Assembly (NCBI GenBank): GCA_039026955.1
Contig: JBCCLH010000028.1
Coordinates: forward strand, 15,399-79,398
DNA from: Kordia sp039026955
GTDB lineage: Bacteria > Bacteroidota > Bacteroidia > Flavobacteriales > Flavobacteriaceae
DNA length: 64,000 bases
Reading direction: 5' to 3'
Shown here in pieces: positions 60,421 to 64,000 of the stretch. A program made the position numbers and the translations under genes. The notes below the pieces were generated by a model. That model did no database searches. It worked only from the letters and a program-made list of their open reading frames with translations, and was not told where the DNA came from. How positions within the stretch are numbered: position 1 is the stretch's first letter; each line of letters starts with the position of its first letter.

Positions 60421-61902
60421 TCATGCATTCTTGACTTCATACAATGTTTTTTTGAGTCGTTGAATCAATTCGTAGATTTCTGTTTCGTTGTAGGAAGCAA
60501 AACCAATTCGGATGCAGTTGTGTTCTGCTTTTGCTAAGTCGTACCGTTGCCACGCTCCTATTTCCAATTTATACTTTCTAGCGATTTCTGAAACATGTTT
60601 CCACGAATAATCTGTATTTAATTGTACCCAAACTGCCATGCCGCCTTTCGGAATTTCGAATTCGAAAAAATCGCCTAATTCTGCTTTTAAAAGTGTACAA
60701 AACAAATCGCGGCGTTGTTTGTATACTTTTAATACTTTCCGAATGTGTCGATCCAAATCGCCCGATTTTATAAAGTTTGCAAAGGTCAATTCCAACAAAG
60801 CGTCTCCTTGCCGATCGATAAAACCTCTTAATTTTGCGGCTTCATCAACGAATTCTTTGGGTGCGATCAAATAACCGACTCGAAATACTGGCGCAACGGT
60901 TTTGCAGACAGAACCAATATAAATTACGTTTCCATTGGCATCATGACTCGCCAAGGGTAAAATGGGCGCATGATTGTAATGAAAATCATAATCGTAATCG
61001 TCTTCAATAATAGCGAAATTGTATTGTTTGGCAAGATTTAACAGATGAATTCTTCTCTTGGCAGAAAGCGTCACCGTAGTCGGATGATGATGATGCGAAG
61101 TCACATACACCGCTTTGATTTGCTGTTGTTTGCATAATGCTTCTATTTCGTCTGTGACAATTCCGTTTTCGTCTACCGTAACTCGTTTTAGTTGTGTTTG
61201 GTGATTCAGAAAAGTACTATCTGCGGAAGCGTAATTCGTCGCGCCAACTACCACAATTTCATCTTTTTTTAGGAGCAATTGTGAGGATAACCAAATGCCC
61301 ATTTGACTGCCACGCGTGATCAATAGGTTTTCTTTAGTGATGTGTAAACCTCTGGTTGCGTTCAAATAATCGACCAAAACTTCCCGCAAATTCGTATTTC
61401 CAAACGTAGTTCCATAAGACAAATGCTGGAATACATTTTTTTTAGCTGCAATTCTTCGGTAAGTCCGCGCGATTTCATTTAAAGGTGTCAATCGTCCATC
61501 GGAAATACCATCATTCAAATACATAATTTCAGGATCTTGTCCCGCAGGTTTTTGTGGTAAAATATCGTTTCTGTAAAAGGAAAATCCTGTGGTTATTTTT
61601 GAATCGACTAATACTTTTGCATGTAGCTTTTGCTGATCCAACTCGGGCAAATTACTGTGCACAAACGTTCCCCTTTTTGGAATACTTTCTACCCAACCTT
61701 GCAACAATAATTCTTCATAGCAAGCGACAATAGTTTTTCGATGTACTTGTAACTGTTCCGCCAAGGTTCGACTTCCAGGAAGCTTCGTATTTGGTGGAAG
61801 TTGCTGATTTTTGATGAATTGTATGATCTGATTTGCCAATTGTAAATACAACGGTTGATTGCCTTTACGATCAAACTGAATACTAGTTTTGTATGGAAAC
61901 AT
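60421..61902 (-). CDS. MocR/GntR-family regulator with aminotransferase domain
   Basis: A 493-residue transcription regulator. The N-terminus is a GntR winged helix (LYLQLANQIIQFIKNQQLPP, GSRTLAEQLQVHRKTIVACY, GWVESIPKRGTFV); the rest is a class I aminotransferase fold (LLITRGSQMGIWLSSQLLLK, IIEDDYDYDFHYNHAPILPL, VIYIGSVCKTVAPVFRVGY with the cofactor Lys). MocR proteins sense PLP or amino acids and control a divergent neighbour. Here dinB-like, GNAT and FMN-binding genes diverge from it, with repeated CTGGAC boxes between. Confidence 0.92.
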   Translation of the reverse strand: MFPYKTSIQFDRKGNQPLYLQLANQIIQFIKNQQLPPNTKLPGSRTLAEQLQVHRKTIVACYEELLLQGWVESIPKRGTFVHSNLPELDQQKLHAKVLVDSKITTGFSFYRNDILPQKPAGQDPEIMYLNDGISDGRLTPLNEIARTYRRIAAKKNVFQHLSYGTTFGNTNLREVLVDYLNATRGLHITKENLLITRGSQMGIWLSSQLLLKKDEIVVVGATNYASADSTFLNHQTQLKRVTVDENGIVTDEIEALCKQQQIKAVYVTSHHHHPTTVTLSAKRRIHLLNLAKQYNFAIIEDDYDYDFHYNHAPILPLASHDANGNVIYIGSVCKTVAPVFRVGYLIAPKEFVDEAAKLRGFIDRQGDALLELTFANFIKSGDLDRHIRKVLKVYKQRRDLFCTLLKAELGDFFEFEIPKGGMAVWVQLNTDYSWKHVSEIARKYKLEIGAWQRYDLAKAEHNCIRIGFASYNETEIYELIQRLKKTLYEVKNA

Positions 61903-61947
61903 CTGGACTACTATTTATATAAATTCTGGACGACTTCAACAGTCCAT
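61903..61947. promoter_or_regulatory. CTGGAC repeat boxes, predicted MocR operator
   Basis: CTGGAC at 61903-61908 and 61926-61931 (23 bp apart) and the inverted GTCCAT at 61942-61947 lie between the divergent MocR and DinB genes. Two direct plus one inverted box match the known layout of MocR operators. Binding is inferred. Confidence 0.45.
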
Positions 61948-61955
61948 AAATATAC

Positions 61956-61963
61956 TACTTTTG
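61956..61963 (+). promoter_or_regulatory. -7 promoter element of dinB-like operon
   Basis: TACTTTTG matches TAnnTTTG, 20 bases before the ATG and just after the CTGGAC boxes. Confidence 0.5.
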
Positions 61964-61983
61964 GAGTATTAAAAGCATTCATC

Positions 61984-62502
61984 ATGACAAAAAGCGAATT
62001 ACACACTTCGGAATACGACAGTTTCTATGCACGATATATTGACAAATTAGCAGATGAAACCGAATTGCGAAAAGGATTTGAAATCGGCAAACAAACCGTG
62101 ATTGATTTCTATAAATCAATTCCATCTGAAAAGTTAATCTATCGTTATCAGCCTGAAAAATGGAGTATTAAAGAAGTGTTTCAGCATACCATTGATACAG
62201 AACGTATTCTTATATATCGTTGCTTCCGAATTGCTAGAAGAGATAGCACAGCACTTGCTGGATTTGACCAAAATGCGTATGTATTACCGTCAAAAGCACA
62301 TGAAAAATCTTTTGACGGTTTACTTGAAGAATTTAGTGTGAATCGAAAAAATTCTATCTCAATTATAAACAGTTTGACAGATGAAGATTTGGCGTTTGTT
62401 GGCAATTCAAATGACACTGCAATGTCTGCGAGAGCGGCTGCTTTTACCATTTTAGGTCATAATGTTTGGCATATGACTGTCATCAAAAACAGATACTTAT
62501 AA
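61984..62502 (+). CDS. DinB-family (DUF1569/YfiT-like) putative metalloenzyme
   Basis: A 172-residue four-helix-bundle protein (ATG 61984; an upstream in-frame start overlaps the MocR gene and is rejected). Motifs: KLIYRYQPEKWSIKEVFQHT, DTERILIYRCFRIAR, and NVWHMTVIKNRYL at the end. The His in VFQHTID and the C-terminal HNVWHMTVI match the three-His metal site of DinB/YfiT enzymes, some of which transfer thiols. No substrate can be told. First gene of an operon opposite MocR; its stop shares a base with the next ATG. Confidence 0.88.
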   Translation: MTKSELHTSEYDSFYARYIDKLADETELRKGFEIGKQTVIDFYKSIPSEKLIYRYQPEKWSIKEVFQHTIDTERILIYRCFRIARRDSTALAGFDQNAYVLPSKAHEKSFDGLLEEFSVNRKNSISIINSLTDEDLAFVGNSNDTAMSARAAAFTILGHNVWHMTVIKNRYL

Positions 62503-63071
62503 TGATTAAAATAAAAATTGCCACCGAAGCTGATGCAACTATTTTAGCCTTGTTAGGCAGAATTACCTATGTGGAATCGCATGGACATTTTATCACAAAT
62601 AAAAACGATTTATCAGCCTATTGCAATACTGCTTTTTCAGTTGCCAAAGCTAGAAAGGATTTGAAGAATTCTCAGCATATTTTCTTTATCCTATACAAAG
62701 CTGATTTCCCGATTGGATATGCAAAACTAGTCCTGAATACTTCTCACGAAAGTGTCAATTCACAAAATGTCTGTCGCTTGGAACGAATTTACATTCTCGA
62801 TGAATTTATTCCTTTAAAAATTGGACAACAATTTCTAGAAGTAATCGAGCAAAAAGCAAGAGAATTACATATGGATACGATGTGGCTGACAGTTTACATT
62901 AAAAATGACAGAGCGATCAAATTTTACAAAAGAAACGCATTTAAAAACGCGGGAACCTTCAATTTTCTAATCAATGGAACAGGTTATGAAAATACAGTGT
63001 TCTCAAAAAAATATACCGATGAAAGAATATTCAAAATCAAAAACGAACAGAGTGAAGCGTGGACACAATAG
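62502..63071 (+). CDS. GNAT-family N-acetyltransferase
   Basis: A 189-residue acetyl-CoA-dependent acetyltransferase (ATG 62502 overlaps the preceding stop; longer forms start inside it and are rejected). The GNAT core is visible: IKIATEADATILALLGRITY, QHIFFILYKADFPIGYAKLV, CRLERIYILDEFIPLKIGQQ (acetyl-CoA loop region), DTMWLTVYIKNDRAIKFYKR, and FKNAGTFNFLINGTGYENTV. Substrate unknown. The next gene's start lies within it. Confidence 0.88.
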   Translation: MIKIKIATEADATILALLGRITYVESHGHFITNKNDLSAYCNTAFSVAKARKDLKNSQHIFFILYKADFPIGYAKLVLNTSHESVNSQNVCRLERIYILDEFIPLKIGQQFLEVIEQKARELHMDTMWLTVYIKNDRAIKFYKRNAFKNAGTFNFLINGTGYENTVFSKKYTDERIFKIKNEQSEAWTQ

Positions 63072-63681
63072 AGCCACGTATGACGTTGAAACCATCAACA
63101 CCATTTTAGACGCTGGTTTTATTGGCTATGTAAGCTATATTTATGAAGACCAAGCGGTCAGTTTGCCCATGGCGTATGGCAGAAAAGAAGATAAAATTTA
63201 TTTGCACGGTTCACAAGCGAACAGAATGTTACTTGCATTGTTAGAAGCTAAAAAAATAAGCATGACTGTCATGCATTTAGATGCGTTGGTCTTGGCGCGT
63301 TCTGGACTGCATCATTCGGTAAATTATCGTTCTGCTACTTTGTTTGGTTCGCTCCGAAAAATTGAAAATCCCAAAGAAAAGGAAGCAGCACTCTACCATT
63401 TTATGGAACACATGATGAAAGGTCGTTGGGACGGAATTCGTACGATGCATCCAGAAGAATTGGACAGAACTTTGGTAGTTGAAATGACCATAGAAACTGC
63501 TTCCGCAAAGATTAGAAATGTCGGCGTAAACGACGAACCCGAAGATTATGAATTGGATGTTTGGGCGGGTTTGGTGCCTTTAAAACAAGTCGCTGAATAC
63601 CCGATTCCTGATGAAGGTTTGCCTCAGCAGATGGAAATTCCTGTGCATGTTTTATATTACCTTGAAAAAAACAAGCGATAA
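63019..63681 (+). CDS. FMN-binding protein of the pyridoxamine-oxidase-like/Nim family
   Basis: A 220-residue split-barrel flavoprotein related to nitroimidazole-resistance (Nim) proteins. Motifs: NRATYDVETINTILDAGFIG, YVSYIYEDQAVSLPMAYGRK, IYLHGSQANRMLLALLEAK, HHSVNYRSATLFGSLRKIEN, and MKGRWDGIRTMHPEELDRT. ATG 63019 keeps the N-terminus near RATYD and overlaps the GNAT gene by 53 bases; an earlier in-frame ATG overlaps more. Function in B6 metabolism is not implied by the family name, although a MocR regulator controls this cluster. Confidence 0.87.
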   Translation: MKEYSKSKTNRVKRGHNRATYDVETINTILDAGFIGYVSYIYEDQAVSLPMAYGRKEDKIYLHGSQANRMLLALLEAKKISMTVMHLDALVLARSGLHHSVNYRSATLFGSLRKIENPKEKEAALYHFMEHMMKGRWDGIRTMHPEELDRTLVVEMTIETASAKIRNVGVNDEPEDYELDVWAGLVPLKQVAEYPIPDEGLPQQMEIPVHVLYYLEKNKR

Positions 63682-63751
63682 GTTTCGTAGTACATCTCGA
63701 TACAATTTTTCGTACCTCAAAATCACTCGATGTGACGTTTTTTTAATGTAG

Positions 63752-64000
63752 CAATTTGAAAATGTACTAATGTAGCAATCCCATCAAATAACACTCACAA
63801 ACTCACATACTACAATACTAAAATACCAAGAGCGTTAGCGATACTAAAGCGAAGCGTGACCAATATACCAATTTGAAAATGTACTAATGTAGCAATGCCA
63901 TCAAATAACACTCACAAACTCACATACTACAATACTAAAATACCAAGAGCGTTAGCGATACTAAAGCGAAGCGTGACCAATATATCAAATTTTCAAATTG
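63752..64000. repeat. Tandem repeat of 117-bp unit, running off the edge
   Basis: Two near-identical 117-bp units (63752-63868 and 63869-63985) share CAATTTGAAAATGTACTAAT, CAAATAACACTCACAAACTC and GAGCGTTAGCGATACTAAAG; a third start is inverted (TCAAATTTTCAAATTG) at the edge. No coding frame. The 63682-63751 stretch before it shows only CATCTCGATAC and TCACTCGATGTG, a weak inverted pair. Confidence 0.8.

Overview
The window reads as chromosomal DNA of a marine flavobacterium (Bacteroidota, Flavobacteriaceae). The evidence is AT-rich sequence, TAnnTTTG-type -7 promoter elements instead of E. coli-like ones, three proteins with C-terminal type IX secretion (T9SS) sorting domains, a TonB-dependent receptor with an N-terminal carboxypeptidase-like domain, a YajC/DUF1573/NusB block, a DUF3276 protein and small Gly-Gly leader peptides. 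The genus Kordia is my best guess from the style of the leader peptides and repeats; nothing here proves it. No rRNA, tRNA, CRISPR array, transposase or prophage gene was seen.

Layout. 0-8 kb: end of a TolC-like gene, a small Gly-Gly peptide, an OmpH/Skp chaperone, guaB, HMG-CoA lyase, a membrane HExxH protein, a lanthipeptide-like precursor, a LysE exporter and a spondin-domain T9SS protein. 7.8-16.1 kb (minus strand): an RND efflux operon whose outer-membrane component is fused to a periplasmic-binding-protein domain, followed by a K+ channel and pyrD. 16.3-26.5 kb: peptidase T, a class I terpene synthase, a small MscS channel, a DUF1801 protein, an FG-GAP T9SS protein and a LytS/LytTR two-component pair. 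26.7-36.1 kb: housekeeping genes (yajC, DUF1573, nusB, leucine dehydrogenase, ABC exporter, DUF3276, ferredoxin, acyl-CoA reductase, serC-serA). 36.6-46.6 kb: DUF937 protein, two tandem Cys-rich leader peptides, an ECF-like sigma factor with a TPR membrane protein, a surface lipoprotein, and a T9SS protein coupled to a TPR-CHAT protease. 46.8-53.5 kb: small lipoproteins, a His-rich protein, a decayed TonB-receptor fragment, a lipoprotein and a complete TonB receptor. 53.7-63.7 kb: BNR-type secreted enzyme, S41 protease, Crp/Fnr regulator with a four-gene sterol-desaturase operon, and a MocR regulator divergent from DinB, GNAT and FMN-binding genes.

The most interesting signals are regulatory links visible in the DNA. 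(1) Two TTCATGAA palindromes spaced exactly 21 bp apart lie about 60 bp upstream of both the terpene synthase and the FG-GAP secreted protein, next to a LytTR response regulator whose family binds repeats at this pitch. (2) The motif TGTCACGTTT-N13-GTTATA occurs three times, only around the sigma-factor gene, upstream of both Cys-rich leader peptides and the surface lipoprotein; this looks like the sigma factor's own promoter class. (3) A near-consensus FNR box sits just after the Crp/Fnr gene, positioned for activation of the sterol-desaturase operon.

Non-coding DNA is rich in dispersed palindromic elements. Family A (17-bp inverted ends) resembles bidirectional terminators. Family B (about 215-240 bp) has AACGTGAG ends flanked by 4-bp direct repeats in three of four copies, and one copy sits inside a family A element, so it is probably a MITE. 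Family C has inserted into the leader of one of the two duplicated peptide genes. Minisatellite-like AT-rich blocks fill the larger gaps.
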